From positions 1-64,000 of the forward strand of contig CADDYW010000012.1 in NCBI GenBank assembly GCA_902810745.1: a stretch of DNA of 64,000 nt, in the 5' to 3' direction. Position numbers and translations under genes: made by a program. The DNA comes from Chloroflexota bacterium (GTDB lineage: Bacteria; Chloroflexota; UBA6077; FW602-bin22; CADDYW01). Positions 26,092 to 36,077 of the stretch are shown piece by piece; position 1 is the first letter of the stretch, and every line of letters begins with the position of its first letter. The notes beneath the pieces were generated by a model. It made no database searches, was not told the DNA's origin, and saw only the letters and a list, made by a program, of their open reading frames with translations.

Positions 26092-27366
26092 ATGGAGATC
26101 ACGAATCGCCAGACACGCCCACGCTCGAATCTCTCGTGGGCTCTCACAGTCATCGTGGCGGTCATTGCCCTCATCGTCGGCGCACTCGGGGAATCGCTCG
26201 TGGCGCCCGCGGTCGGGCCGGCCCTTGTGACCGCGCAAGACGTTGCCTCTAGCGTGATCACGTCTTTGACGACACGCGCCACGTCGGCGGTGGTGCCACC
26301 CCTCACCGGCTCCAGCAGTCAGGCACCCGCGGCAACCTCGTCGGCGACGGGCTCTGCAAGCGCGGAAAGGTCCGCGACAGCCGCGCAGCAGGCCGTTGCC
26401 GCTCCTGAATCCGAGCCGTACGTCGCGGTCGTGCAGAAGGCTGGCCCCGCCGTCGTCACGGTCGTGAATCAGCTACCCCCGCAGCCCAGCTTCTTCGGCC
26501 AGATCGCTCAACCCGAAGCACTTGGCTCGGGTGTAATCATCGACAAGGATGGACACATCGTTACCAATAATCACGTTGTCGCCGGTGGAAGCAAGTTCCA
26601 GGTTATCTTTTCCGACGGCCGCAAGGTGGCAGCGACCCTCGTTGGACGGGATGCGTTGAGTGACATCGCGGTCCTGAAGGTGGATGGGCCGGTGCCCGCA
26701 GTCGCGACATTTGGAGATTCCAGCAAGCTACAGCCGGGCGAAATCGTGGTCGCGATCGGAAGCGCGCTGGGCGACTTTCGGAACACCGTGACCCACGGAA
26801 TCGTTTCAGGATTAGACCGCACGCTGTCGGATCCGACCGGCCCGAGCCTCTCGGGACTGATTCAGACGGATGCGCCCATCAATCACGGGAACTCGGGTGG
26901 ACCACTGTTAAATCTCCAGGGACAGGTGATTGGAATCAACACCGCGGTGGTGCGTGGTTCGGGCATCGGGAGCGACGTTGCCGAGGGCCTGGGGTTCGCG
27001 ATTCCCAGTAACACCGTCAAGACAATTGCCGACGAGCTGATCAAGAACGGGTACGTGGTGCGGCCATATCTTGGCGTGAACTGGCAGCCGGTCACCCCGC
27101 AGATCGCGTCCTACTACGGTCTCGAGGTGAACGCTGGCGCCCTGATCCAGGCAGTCGTACCGGGAAGCCCAGCAAGCACGGCCGGACTTCGGCCCGGAGA
27201 TGTGGTCACGGCGGTTGCCGGGACGAAGATCGACGATCAGCACGATTTCGCGACGCTTCTTCTGAATCACAAGGTCGGCGATAGCGTTCAGCTGACGATC
27301 CAGCGTGGTCACCAGAGCCTGACCGTGACCGCCACGCTCGGCCAGCGGCCGCAGAGTGCGCAGTAG
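26092..27366 (+). CDS. HtrA/DegP-family serine protease with PDZ domain
   Basis: An envelope quality-control protease, 424 aa. An N-terminal membrane anchor (about 15-35) and a Ser/Thr/Ala-rich linker lead to a trypsin-like domain with catalytic H161 in TNNHVVAGG, D191 in LSDIAVLKVD and S268 in INHGNSGGPL. One PDZ domain follows (about 325-420: GALIQAVVPGSPASTAGLRPGDVV). The ATG has GGGAG 6 nt upstream. Placement after an MprAB-like pair and a receiver protein, behind an operator-like array, fits an envelope-stress regulon such as Mpr or Cpx control of HtrA in other bacteria. Confidence 0.94.
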   Translation: MEITNRQTRPRSNLSWALTVIVAVIALIVGALGESLVAPAVGPALVTAQDVASSVITSLTTRATSAVVPPLTGSSSQAPAATSSATGSASAERSATAAQQAVAAPESEPYVAVVQKAGPAVVTVVNQLPPQPSFFGQIAQPEALGSGVIIDKDGHIVTNNHVVAGGSKFQVIFSDGRKVAATLVGRDALSDIAVLKVDGPVPAVATFGDSSKLQPGEIVVAIGSALGDFRNTVTHGIVSGLDRTLSDPTGPSLSGLIQTDAPINHGNSGGPLLNLQGQVIGINTAVVRGSGIGSDVAEGLGFAIPSNTVKTIADELIKNGYVVRPYLGVNWQPVTPQIASYYGLEVNAGALIQAVVPGSPASTAGLRPGDVVTAVAGTKIDDQHDFATLLLNHKVGDSVQLTIQRGHQSLTVTATLGQRPQSAQ

Positions 27367-27499
27367 GCCGGGTATCGGCTCGGGATCGAGGTGAGATCGG
27401 CGACCGACGATGGTTCCGACGAGATCCCGAGCCGACGAAGCGAGTTCTGCCTGATGGCAATATAGTGGACCACCGGGTGGTGGGAGAAGGAAGTTGAAG

Positions 27500-27778
27500 A
27501 TGAACGTTCGAGCCGAGCTTCACTGCTATCACTGTGGATACGTGGCCGCTCGGGTAGAAGGTGAACGTGGTCAGCCACTTGCCCAGGCGCGCCTGATCTC
27601 ACCACCCACCGGCCCTGGTGTTCGACTGCGCCCGGGTCGTCCTCCCCGTTGTGGTCGGTGTGGTGGGCCGCTGTACCTCGATGAAGTGGAAGTCATCCGA
27701 TACGCGCCGACCGTCATCGTCCCTCTTCCTCCAGGGCGACGACGGGGGCGTCCGCCCAAGGCGCTTATCTCCTCCTAA
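27500..27778 (+). CDS. Zinc-ribbon protein with C-terminal AT-hook-like motif
   Basis: A 92-aa basic protein with two CxxC pairs, C9/C12 (HCYHCG) and C51/C54 (RCGRCGG), spaced as in a zinc ribbon, and a C-terminal GRRRGRPPK tract that matches an AT-hook core. The ATG at 27500 has GGAAG 8 nt upstream; an in-frame TTG two codons earlier is less likely. No named family is recognised. It may bind DNA or RNA. A strong terminator follows, so it ends its transcript. Confidence 0.7.
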   Translation: MNVRAELHCYHCGYVAARVEGERGQPLAQARLISPPTGPGVRLRPGRPPRCGRCGGPLYLDEVEVIRYAPTVIVPLPPGRRRGRPPKALISS

Positions 27779-27804
27779 CCGTCTTCCTGCTTCCTGCGTC
27801 CTGA

Positions 27805-27841
27805 CCCCACGGCGCTTGGTCAACGCCGTGGGGTATTTTTC
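27805..27841 (+). terminator. Strong intrinsic terminator
   Basis: CCCCACGGCG (27805-27814) and CGCCGTGGGG (27824-27833) form a perfect 10-bp stem with a 9-nt loop, followed by TATTTTTCT. It ends the zinc-ribbon transcript. The rest of 27842-28075 holds a TATACT (27880-27885), a possible -10 for the cupredoxin gene, and no gene. Confidence 0.9.
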
Positions 27842-28075
27842 TATGCGCAGAATCCATCGCGCGAATCGATCAGATCAGCTATACTGAGTGACGGCCTGCG
27901 CCGGAATCCATGGGGCTCGACCGGCGCCGGCCTGCGAGGGTCTTACTGAAGGCGAAGCCGACTCTCTCGGCGCACCGCGTGGACCGTTCACCGTCATCGA
28001 GCGCAGGCGGTATCCAGCAGGTGCTCCGAAGCCGGCCCTGCATATTGCCGCTAACATCAATCTGAGAGGGAACAG

Positions 28076-28552
28076 ATGTCTCGTATTCGCATCTCCGAGA
28101 TCACTCAGAACCGACTGGGTCGTCGCAGCTTCCTGGCTGGCCTTGCGATGGCCGGGGCGGGAACGGTTGTGGCCTGTAGCTCCGGTGGGTCAGCGCAGCC
28201 ATCGGGCAGCTCCGGCGGATCATCCTCTGGCACCTCCGGGCAATCGGCCAGTTCGACAACGGTCAAGATGACTGACGACAACAAGTTCGATCCCGCTACC
28301 GTTACCATCTCCAAGGGTGGTACGGTAACCTGGCAGAACTCGAGCTCCACTGTTCATACGGCGACCTGCGACGCGTCAAAGGTCGCGAACAAGGCGGACG
28401 TCTCGCTCCCGGACGGGGCCCAGCCGTTCGATTCCGGGCTGATTCAGCCTGGCCAGAGCTGGTCACATACCTTCGATGTGGCTGGCACCTACAAGTACAC
28501 GTGCATTCCCCACGAAACCCTCGGGATGCACGGGACGGTCATCGTCCAGTAA
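28076..28552 (+). CDS. Tat-exported, lipid-anchored cupredoxin (plastocyanin/azurin-like)
   Basis: A 158-aa blue copper protein for periplasmic or extracellular electron transfer. The N-terminus has a twin-arginine signal (GRRSFLAGLAMAG, RR at 16-17) ending in a lipobox VVAC (C34), then a Ser/Gly-rich spacer (35-62). The copper ligands are H94 in STVHTA, C143 in YTCIPH, H146 and M151. The ATG is preceded by AGGGA. It could serve the caa3 oxidase encoded earlier, which is inference. Confidence 0.92.
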   Translation: MSRIRISEITQNRLGRRSFLAGLAMAGAGTVVACSSGGSAQPSGSSGGSSSGTSGQSASSTTVKMTDDNKFDPATVTISKGGTVTWQNSSSTVHTATCDASKVANKADVSLPDGAQPFDSGLIQPGQSWSHTFDVAGTYKYTCIPHETLGMHGTVIVQ

Positions 28553-28570
28553 CCTCGGCCGTTCCCCCGA

Positions 28571-28611
28571 GGAGGGACCACTCGTTCAGACTCACTCGAG
28601 CCGGTCCCTCC
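28571..28611 (+). other. Inverted repeat after the cupredoxin gene
   Basis: GGAGGGACC (28571-28579) and GGTCCCTCC (28603-28611) pair perfectly over 9 bp with a 23-nt loop, about 20 nt after the stop. No T-run follows, so it could be a weak terminator or an mRNA 3-prime stabiliser. Nothing else is seen in 28553-28853. Confidence 0.45.
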
Positions 28612-28853
28612 CCACCTTGCTCCCACAGGCGCGGATCATCGCCGGAGAGACGTTCCGAGCCCGACGTCTCTCGGGCGGCTTCTCACCCTATCTGTGCTCG
28701 TCTCGCGACGTGGTGCTGTGACTGAGTTCACTGCACGGGTATTCGGGCGTTAGCGAGGCCGACGACGACGAGATGCAGCCAGCAGCAGGTCGGTCCTGAC
28801 TGAGTATCCTTGCCGTGCCCGCCGCCGGAAGAACAAGGCTGGAGCACCTCGAT

Positions 28854-29375
28854 TCAGGGCTTGGCGCAGTATACGGCGTGCTCGCCTCGGTCCGTGTGGT
28901 ATTCGTAGGTGACGCCGTTTGCTTCGAGGAGAATGCGGTAACCGGGAGTCACGATCTGCGAGTACATCGTGCCGGGCTGAGGGCATCCCAGCGCGCTCGT
29001 CGGCCACTGAACCGCGGAGACGCTGATCACCGAAATCTGGTCCAGGGGAATGCCTTCCCGTTGGGCCAGGTCCTGCTTCGCCAGCTCAATCAACCTTGCC
29101 TGGTCGGATGAGGGGGTGGCCCGCGGGGTTCCGGGACGTACCGGCGTCACCTCGGTGGCCCGCGTGGTTGGTGAGACCACCTCCGTCGGGACGGGGCGGG
29201 TCGGGCTGGACGAGGAGGGTAGCGGCGACTGCGCTGTGTCGACCGCTGATGGCTGGGCACCCGACGAGCGAGCGCATCCGAGCAGGAGTACTCCTCCGAG
29301 GAGCACGAGAAGACCAGGGGTCAGCCAGAAGGCAATGGTCGACCTTCGTCGGGAGGCGGAAGGCCGACCGGTCAA
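28854..29375 (-). CDS. Secreted lipoprotein of unknown function
   Basis: A 173-aa protein with a signal anchor ending in the lipobox LLLGC (about C34), a Ser/Thr/Pro-rich linker to about residue 90, and a compact C-terminal domain (WPTSALGCPQPGTMYSQ, then YRILLEANGVTYEYHTD and HAVYC) with two cysteines that could form a disulphide. I believe this C-terminal module recurs in other Chloroflexota secreted proteins. Its ATG overlaps the purD stop by 4 bp, so expression is coupled to purine synthesis for no obvious reason. Confidence 0.72.
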   Translation of the reverse strand: MTGRPSASRRRSTIAFWLTPGLLVLLGGVLLLGCARSSGAQPSAVDTAQSPLPSSSSPTRPVPTEVVSPTTRATEVTPVRPGTPRATPSSDQARLIELAKQDLAQREGIPLDQISVISVSAVQWPTSALGCPQPGTMYSQIVTPGYRILLEANGVTYEYHTDRGEHAVYCAKP

Positions 29376-30646
29376 CGTGATACCTCTCGCAGGCCGATAT
29401 CGTGCCGGTAGTACGCCCCGTCAAAGCGAATACGCTCGACGTTCGCGTAAGCGTGGGCGCGCGCGGCAGACAGGGTCTCCCCCTGCCCGACGACGGTGAG
29501 GACGCGGCCGCCAGCGGTAACCAGGGCACCGTCGACGCGCTTGGTACCCGCGTGAAAGACGAGGGCATTCGCATCCACCTCGTCGACTCCTTCGATGGGC
29601 AGGCCGGTACGATAGGGCCCGGGATAGCCGCCCGACGCGATAACAACGCCACAGCGGTACCCCGGGAGAACCGGAAGCGGCCCCGGACGAAGCTCTCCCG
29701 TGACAGTCGCGTAGGCGATCTCTGCCAGGTCGGCACCGAGCAAGGGCAGGATTACCTGAGCCTCCGGATCGCCGAGTCGGCAATTGAACTCGAGCACCTT
29801 CGGCCCATCACGGGTGAGCATGAGACCGGCGAAAATGACGCCCTGATAGATGAGATGCCGCTCGTGGAGCGCCGTGGCGATGGCCTCGAGAATCGTCGTG
29901 TAGAGACGAGGTATCGCCTCGTCCGAAATGATCCGTGACGGCGCGATCGCTCCCATTCCACCTGTATTCGGGCCGGTATCCCCATCGCCGACGCGCTTGT
30001 GATCTCGGGCGAGTGCCAGCGGCGCGACCGTACGACCGCTGACGAAGGCAATCAGCGATAGCTCGTCGCCGTCGAGGAACTCCTCGATCACGATCGTTCG
30101 GCCAGCCTCTCCAAAAACTCCGGCTTCGAGGGCGGCGTGAATTGCCGACCGAGCCTCGGCGGGTGTCTGTGCAACCACGACCCCCTTGCCAGCGGCGAGA
30201 CCATCGGCCTTGAGGACCAGCGGGTATGGCTGCGCGCGGGCGTAGTCCCAGGCGCGTTGAGGATCGTCGAACACGGCATAGGGAGCGGTCGGGATGCCCG
30301 CCTCGACCATGATCTCCTTCGCCCAGCGCTTGCTGGACTCCAGGCGTGCCGCGCTGGCCGTTGGTCCGAGGGCCTTGATGCCTCGCTCGGTCAGGCGATC
30401 GACGAGGCCAAGCGCCAGCGGATCCTCCGGGCCAACCACCACCAGATCGACGTGATTGGCCTGCGCCCAGTCGGCCAAGACGTCAACCTGGGATGCAGCG
30501 AGCGGAAGGTTCTCGGCGACCGTCGCTGTTCCGCCGTTCCCGGGGGCGCAGTAGAGGCGATCGACCCGCGGGCTCTGCCGCAGCTTCCAGCAGATCGCGT
30601 GCTCCCGCGATCCCCCGCCAACAACCAGGATGTTCCAGTGAGGCAC
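29372..30646 (-). CDS. purD: Phosphoribosylamine-glycine ligase
   Basis: Second step of de novo purine synthesis: joins glycine to phosphoribosylamine using ATP. The 424 aa length is normal. GGGSREHAICWKL opens the N-domain, GPEDPLALGLVD follows, and the ATP-grasp core has YPLVLKADGLAAGKGVVVA, IEEFLDGDELS and the metal-site segment LEFNCRLGDPEAQ. It lies 18 bp downstream of the NYN-LOTUS gene and overlaps the lipoprotein, and the three probably share a transcript. Confidence 0.95.
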   Translation of the reverse strand: MPHWNILVVGGGSREHAICWKLRQSPRVDRLYCAPGNGGTATVAENLPLAASQVDVLADWAQANHVDLVVVGPEDPLALGLVDRLTERGIKALGPTASAARLESSKRWAKEIMVEAGIPTAPYAVFDDPQRAWDYARAQPYPLVLKADGLAAGKGVVVAQTPAEARSAIHAALEAGVFGEAGRTIVIEEFLDGDELSLIAFVSGRTVAPLALARDHKRVGDGDTGPNTGGMGAIAPSRIISDEAIPRLYTTILEAIATALHERHLIYQGVIFAGLMLTRDGPKVLEFNCRLGDPEAQVILPLLGADLAEIAYATVTGELRPGPLPVLPGYRCGVVIASGGYPGPYRTGLPIEGVDEVDANALVFHAGTKRVDGALVTAGGRVLTVVGQGETLSAARAHAYANVERIRFDGAYYRHDIGLREVSR

Positions 30647-30664
30647 TTCGTTACGCTGGCCCTT

Positions 30665-32692
30665 TCAGGATTCGGAGACCGGCTCGGGCGAGACCGGGAG
30701 CGCCACGCGCGTCGTACTTCCGCTGATGTCGAGGCGAATCGCGCCGGCACGCTCGGCCGCGATCAGGTAGTCCTTGAACTTGCTGAACCCGAACGCGCGC
30801 TCGTCGAATGCTCCGAGCCTCCGGACGAGGCGATTCTTGATGGCAGCGGGGCCGGTTGTCGGCCGATTGGCGTCGGTCGCCTCCTCCACCACTGCGCGCA
30901 GAATAGCGAAGCTTTCCTCGAGGCTCATGTCGGGATTGGTCGGTGTCTTACCCTCGCCCGTACCGTTTTCGGGAAGCACCGTCGCACGCGCGGGCTCATC
31001 GTCTGAGGGTACCTTGACCGCACCTTCGGCCCGAGTCTCGACAGACACGAGCGTTTCAGCGGATGTCACGGCGATCGGCTCGTCCGCGCCCTCGCCGGAG
31101 GGTGCCGCTGCGAGCTCCTCGGTTGCCCCGTTGCTCGACACCTCAGCCGGCACGTCTTCGGCTGGCTGAGACGCTGGCGGAGAGCCAAGGTCGACGGCGG
31201 GCGCGGACGCCGGAGGAGATGGCTCTTCCTGCGCTGCTCCTGACTCACTCGGCGAACCTGTATCGGCTGCACCACTGCCCGCCGTCTCCACCGGCGTCGC
31301 CGCGGCGGCGCGGCTGGCCATGTCTGCCAGCGCATGCTGGACCAGTGGATGCTCGTCAACCACGTGGCAGAGACGGACCCGATGGCGAGTACCGTTGACG
31401 TCGATCTCACGTGGCTCGCGGTCGACGACGAGAACACCTGCCTGGACCAGTCGATTCAGCGTCACGCGTGCCTCGGCGTCCGAGGCGGCATCAGCCGTTC
31501 CCCCTCCCAGGTGGTTCAGCAGGTTGGTCAGAACGTACGTGTAGGTCAGCCAGCGACTGCGCTCCCGCAGACCGAGAATGAATCGCACCACCTCGATGTC
31601 GACGTCATCGGAGGAGGGCAAGACCTCTTCAGCACCCCCCGGGGCAGAGGCCATCGATTCCACCGGCACGGTCGTCGTGGGCTCTGCTGCTGCGGGGGTC
31701 GAAGTGGCTGACGGCGTCGTCCCGCTGACCCACTGCACCGGGCCGGTGCGCGAGACGGTCAAAACGCCCGCCTTTTCGGCCGCGGCCAGGAGATCCTTGA
31801 AGCGAGCGAACCCGTACTTGTGCTCGTTGAATCCGCTGATTCGTGCCAGGAGCTGATCCTTGAGGTTGGTCGCTCGAAGGCGGGGCTTGCCAGCTTGCTC
31901 GCGCTCGCGGAGAATCGTCGCGATCATCGTGAACAGCGGGCCGGTATCCAGCGTCTCCTCAGCAGGTGGCGCTTCGGCCACGCGATCCAGGTGAATACCC
32001 TCCGCAGAGTGATCCGAGCCATTTGGCTCCAGTGGCGCGGGGGCCGGCGCGGTGGCCAAGGGGACGGACCGCGCGGGCGCCTGGGTCCGGGTGGGTGCTG
32101 TCGGCGCGGCCGGAGTGGCGGACGCGCGCGCGGGTGTTCCGGGACGGCGATGCGAGCGTGCCCCGTGTACACTCACCTCGGTCGGCGGGTTGTCAGAAGA
32201 CTCGGCGAGCTGGCGATACGGAATATACTCGTCGGCCATCTCGCGGAGAATCGCCGCGGCGAAATCAGGTCCGATCACCGCGACACGCTTGCCACGGAGC
32301 TGGGCAAGGCGCACGATCGGAATCAGGTCTTTGTCACCCGATACGAGAACGAATACATTGATCTCCGGCATCAGGTGCAACGTGTCGATGCAGTCGGTGA
32401 CAAGGCAAGGATCTGCAAGACTTTTCCCGCGGGATCCACCGCCCGGGTCAGTTTCGAATCGAAAGGTCGGGGCGTAGACGGGCTCGACTCCGGCTCGATA
32501 GACCGAGAGCCGCTCGCTACTCACATTCCACTCGGAGTAGGCACGGGCGACGAGGACGGTCCCAAACCGCTGGGCGGCCTTGACGATGGCGCGAACGTCG
32601 GGGACGGCACCGGCGAAATCGACGGCGGTGCTGATAGCCAGGTTATCCCAGTCAATGAATAATCCAACGAACTTCTGCTCTTGGTCGGACAT
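30665..32692 (-). CDS. NYN nuclease with two LOTUS/OST-HTH-like domains
   Basis: A 675-aa protein. Residues 8-160 are a LabA/DUF88-type NYN domain with acidic residues at the expected places: D14, D16 and N17 in LFIDWDN, D94/D100, and D120/D122 in VSGDKDLIP. After a Pro/Ala-rich linker, residues 252-322 and about 590-660 each look like a LOTUS (OST-HTH) RNA-binding domain with NEHKYGFARFKDLL- and DERAFGFSKFKDYL-type cores. Between them, residues 364-460 resemble a winged helix with a beta-wing. LOTUS domains bind RNA, in some cases G-rich RNA, so a targeted ribonuclease is likely. The ATG has AAGGA 5 nt upstream and follows an intrinsic terminator by 34 nt. Confidence 0.85.
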   Translation of the reverse strand: MSDQEQKFVGLFIDWDNLAISTAVDFAGAVPDVRAIVKAAQRFGTVLVARAYSEWNVSSERLSVYRAGVEPVYAPTFRFETDPGGGSRGKSLADPCLVTDCIDTLHLMPEINVFVLVSGDKDLIPIVRLAQLRGKRVAVIGPDFAAAILREMADEYIPYRQLAESSDNPPTEVSVHGARSHRRPGTPARASATPAAPTAPTRTQAPARSVPLATAPAPAPLEPNGSDHSAEGIHLDRVAEAPPAEETLDTGPLFTMIATILREREQAGKPRLRATNLKDQLLARISGFNEHKYGFARFKDLLAAAEKAGVLTVSRTGPVQWVSGTTPSATSTPAAAEPTTTVPVESMASAPGGAEEVLPSSDDVDIEVVRFILGLRERSRWLTYTYVLTNLLNHLGGGTADAASDAEARVTLNRLVQAGVLVVDREPREIDVNGTRHRVRLCHVVDEHPLVQHALADMASRAAAATPVETAGSGAADTGSPSESGAAQEEPSPPASAPAVDLGSPPASQPAEDVPAEVSSNGATEELAAAPSGEGADEPIAVTSAETLVSVETRAEGAVKVPSDDEPARATVLPENGTGEGKTPTNPDMSLEESFAILRAVVEEATDANRPTTGPAAIKNRLVRRLGAFDERAFGFSKFKDYLIAAERAGAIRLDISGSTTRVALPVSPEPVSES

Positions 32693-32725
32693 GTTTTCCT
32701 TCGTCCAGAAAATAGCGCACTTAGC

Positions 32726-32783
32726 AAAAAAGGCTCAGCGCAACGAGCTCAACCGAGCTCAATCTTGCTACCGTCGCCGAGCC
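32726..32783 (-). terminator. Intrinsic terminator with a nested hairpin, upstream of the NYN-LOTUS gene
   Basis: On the minus strand GGCTCGGCG (32783-32775) pairs with CGCTGAGCC (32740-32732), one G.U pair, followed by six T residues. The loop holds GAGCTC-GGTT-GAGCTC, which folds into an inner 6-bp hairpin. It most likely ends the GH5-CBM3 transcript 150 bp upstream, but it is so close to the NYN-LOTUS start that it could also act as an attenuator of that gene. Confidence 0.7.
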
Positions 32784-32934
32784 TGCTAACGCGCATCAAG
32801 ATCACGTGAGGGCATCCGGGCCGCAGATATCTCGCGGGGGCACCGGAACGGTCGTTCATCCACGTGTGAATCGAGCGTGGAGACAGATCTATGACCTCAA
32901 CTATTTCGATGATAACAAGCGCGATGTCGATGAG

Positions 32935-34638
<1,704 letters not shown>

Positions 34639-34784
34639 TCACCCCTCGCACGGATCGTGCCGGCTTGCGCCGTCTGATAAAATCGGACCATGCAGCAGCC
34701 TCCCACTGTCGCGCCGCGTGAGCAACGGTGCGTGTGCGCGACGAAGATGTACCTACTGTCTGGCCGATCTGACCGTCGGAAGGG

Positions 34785-35978
34785 ATGATGGCGAGCACGC
34801 GGTACGCGGTCTGGACCAGGCCAGTCGGTCGGCGCTGGTCGGTCATCCTCTTCGCGACCGCAACCCTGTTTTACTGGGCCGCGCTCTACGTCTACGTCCC
34901 GATCCTGCCGGTCTACTCGCAGACAATGGGGGCATCCCTCGCCGTTGTCGGGCTGGTGGTCTCCGCCTACGGTTTCAGTCAGCTTGTCCTGCGTGTGCCA
35001 GTTGGCGTCGCGTCGGACCGCTGGGGTAGGCGGAAGCCCTTCTGCGTCGCTGGTCTCCTGGTTGCCAGTGCCGGCTGTCTGGTGCTTGTCCTCGCGCCAA
35101 ACCCCTTCTGGCTGATCATCGGCCGAGGCATCGTTGGCGTGAGTGCCGCGACCTGGGTGACGATCACGGTCATGTTCTCCGACTGGTTTCCCCCGGAGCG
35201 TGTTCCTGGCGCGATGGCTCTGCTCACGTTCCTGAGCGGCCTGGCGCAGATGCTCAGTACGGCGATTGGAGGGCGGGTCGCCGATAGCCTCGGGTGGCAC
35301 GCGCCATTCATGCTCGGTATCGTGTTCGGCGCGTTCGGGGCCGCGATGCTGCTGGTCGTTCCGGAGGACCGAAGGCTCGGCAAGGCAGCGCCCAGCTGGT
35401 CACGGATGGCTCGCGTGGGAACGGAGCCACGTTTGCTGCGTGTCTCACTGGCTGGCGCATTCCTGCAGTTCTCGTTCTGGGCGACGACGTACGCATTCGT
35501 GCCTATCTACGCGCACGGGCTCGGCGCATCGCGAACCGTGCTCGGATTGCTGACGAGCGGGTCCTTGGTCCCGTACACACTTGCAGCGCTCGCCGTCTCG
35601 CGCTGGGTCCATCGGTGGGGAGCCATTCGGAGCGCGATTATCGGCTTACTTCTCTGTGCAGCATCGACGCTGGTGGTACCGTCGATTCACGACCTGCTCC
35701 TGCTGGGCCTCTCCCAGGCGGCAAGTGGGCTGGGACGCGGGCTCAGCATGCCGGTGCTGCTCGGGTTGAGCATCCAGAACATCGCGTCGTCGGAGAAAGC
35801 GACGGCCATGGGGGTTTTCCAGGCCATCTACGCGATCGGGATGTTTCTGGGGCCAGCGCTCGCCGGAGTGCTGGCGGACTCTCTCGGTCTGACGTCGGCC
35901 TTCTCGATCAGCGCACTGATGTGCACCGCCGCGGTCGGACTCCTGATCCTCGAGAAACGAGCGGCGACAAAACCGTGA
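34785..35978 (+). CDS. MFS transporter
   Basis: A 397-aa protein with about 12 membrane helices. RVPVGVASDRWGRRKPFCVAG between helices 2 and 3 is the classical MFS loop motif. The N-terminal half contains YVPILPVYSQTMGAS, as in drug or sugar efflux-type families; the substrate is unknown. Two adjacent ATG codons (34785 and 34788) are possible starts with GGAAGGG upstream. The 152 bp between it and the divergent GH5 gene hold both promoters. Confidence 0.85.
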   Translation: MMASTRYAVWTRPVGRRWSVILFATATLFYWAALYVYVPILPVYSQTMGASLAVVGLVVSAYGFSQLVLRVPVGVASDRWGRRKPFCVAGLLVASAGCLVLVLAPNPFWLIIGRGIVGVSAATWVTITVMFSDWFPPERVPGAMALLTFLSGLAQMLSTAIGGRVADSLGWHAPFMLGIVFGAFGAAMLLVVPEDRRLGKAAPSWSRMARVGTEPRLLRVSLAGAFLQFSFWATTYAFVPIYAHGLGASRTVLGLLTSGSLVPYTLAALAVSRWVHRWGAIRSAIIGLLLCAASTLVVPSIHDLLLLGLSQAASGLGRGLSMPVLLGLSIQNIASSEKATAMGVFQAIYAIGMFLGPALAGVLADSLGLTSAFSISALMCTAAVGLLILEKRAATKP

Positions 35979-36018
35979 GGTGACCTCGCCGCCCGATTGG
36001 TTCGGTTGATCGACTCAC

Positions 36019-36040
36019 GGGGCGGGACATCTCCCGCCCC
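36019..36040. terminator. Perfect GC hairpin between convergent genes
   Basis: GGGGCGGGA (36019-36027) and TCCCGCCCC (36032-36040) form a 9-bp stem with a CATC loop between the MFS gene and the convergent secreted-protein gene. There is no T-run, so it may stop transcription only weakly from either side. Confidence 0.5.
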
Positions 36041-36077
36041 GTTCAGGCTTGCTGGGTGGAGCTCGGCGACCGCGGCT

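Noticed and set aside
28571-28611. T-box or riboswitch from the GGAGGGACC hairpin
   Set aside because: No T-box consensus or aptamer core is present; it is only an inverted repeat after a stop codon.
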